A stretch of 38,952 bases of DNA. It comes from Deltaproteobacteria bacterium (GTDB taxonomy: Bacteria > Desulfobacterota > Desulfuromonadia > Desulfuromonadales > Geopsychrobacteraceae). The notes under the pieces were generated by a model. It saw nothing but the letters and a program-made list of their open reading frames with translations, ran no database searches and was not told the DNA's origin. Of the stretch, positions 38,818-38,952 are shown in pieces. Each line of letters starts with the position of its first letter. The first letter of the stretch is position 1. A program made the translations under genes and the position numbers. Location of the stretch: positions 1 through 38,952 of the forward strand of contig JAJRQI010000047.1 of assembly GCA_024280335.1 (NCBI GenBank), read 5' to 3'.

Positions 38818-38952
38818 TCAGCAGAATCTGTGGAGATACTCAGGTTCCGGTAACTTGCCAAGTTCGTGATATAAGGCGATTTGTAAGCATTTTAGGGTTC
38901 TGAAGCCGTAGGCTTTTCTCATAGTGAGTTTTGCCTTGAGGTTCATGCCCTC
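38818..38952 (-). CDS. Transposase C-terminus, probably ISL3 family (partial)
   Basis: The last 44 codons of a transposase running in from beyond the window edge. The sequence MNLKAKLTMRKAYGFRTL, then QIALYHELGKLPEPE, ending HRFC, is typical of the C-terminus of ISL3-type (IS204/IS1001/IS1096/IS1165) transposases. The stop at 38818-38820 is within about 25 bases of the OsmC homology, so the end of the insertion sequence must be in that interval. Family assignment is by recollection of the motif. Confidence 0.8.
   Translation of the reverse strand, partial: EGMNLKAKLTMRKAYGFRTLKCLQIALYHELGKLPEPEYLHRFC

Overview
The window looks like a chromosomal segment from an anaerobic bacterium of the Desulfuromonadota / deltaproteobacterial kind. 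The main reasons are an anaerobic benzoyl-CoA type ring-degradation set (BamA-like ring hydrolase, dienoyl-CoA hydratase, 6-hydroxycyclohexenoyl-CoA dehydrogenase), ferredoxin-linked 2-oxoacid and aldehyde oxidoreductases, a selenocysteine-containing SelD and a TRAP transporter. No database search was possible, so the lineage is inferred from gene content.

Layout. 1-2640 (+): a short-hairpin-rich leader, a SEC-C zinc-motif protein and a Phd/RelE-type toxin-antitoxin pair. 2642-9092 (-): an aldehyde:ferredoxin oxidoreductase with a MoaD/ThiS-like domain fused to its C-terminus, a transglutaminase-like protein, a UspA protein, and a TRAP transporter (dctM, dctQ, dctP) with its own good sigma70 promoter. 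9418-22821 (-): a long catabolic run led by an IclR regulator: iclR, an ATP-dependent activase, a BcrB/HgdB-like iron-sulfur reductase subunit, an ADP-forming acyl-CoA synthetase, a CoA-transferase, phenylacetate-CoA ligase, iorA, iorB, and two consecutive copies of an [ACT-domain protein + ketopantoate-reductase-like dehydrogenase] pair. 22822-23325: a divergent control region with two IclR-type palindromes. 23326-33043 (+): a 3-hydroxyacyl-CoA dehydrogenase/enoyl-CoA hydratase fusion, thiolase, SDR, thiolase, had, oah/bamA, dch and an amidohydrolase. 33113-33783: a vapBC-type module with its own promoter and operator. 33784-34448: a 455-bp inverted-repeat element inserted in the decayed 3' end of a second amidohydrolase gene. 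34449-35935 (-): a MerR-controlled mercury-type operon (merR, MerC/MerT-like protein, cysteine-rich thioredoxin-fold protein, truncated MerP-like protein). 35954-38952 (-): a TauE/SafE permease, selenocysteine SelD, a methyltransferase, and an OsmC gene broken by an ISL3-like transposase whose C-terminus runs off the window.

How it fits together. The left arm can take an aryl or other 2-oxo acid and aldehyde/acid precursors to CoA esters (IorAB, AOR, PaaK, CoA-transferase, ADP-forming synthetase). The right arm carries a cyclohexadienoyl-CoA through hydration (Dch), oxidation (Had), ring hydrolysis (Oah/BamA), and beta-oxidation (fusion protein, SDR, two thiolases) to smaller acyl-CoAs. The missing step, reduction of the aromatic ring, has one local candidate: a single BcrB-like subunit with a single activase, without the BcrC and second activase subunit expected in a classical four-subunit enzyme. 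That minimal reductase pair is the most interesting possibility here. Other points are the AOR-MoaD fusion, the duplicated ACT/dehydrogenase cassettes, and at least five families of intergenic palindromic repeats scattered between the catabolic genes.
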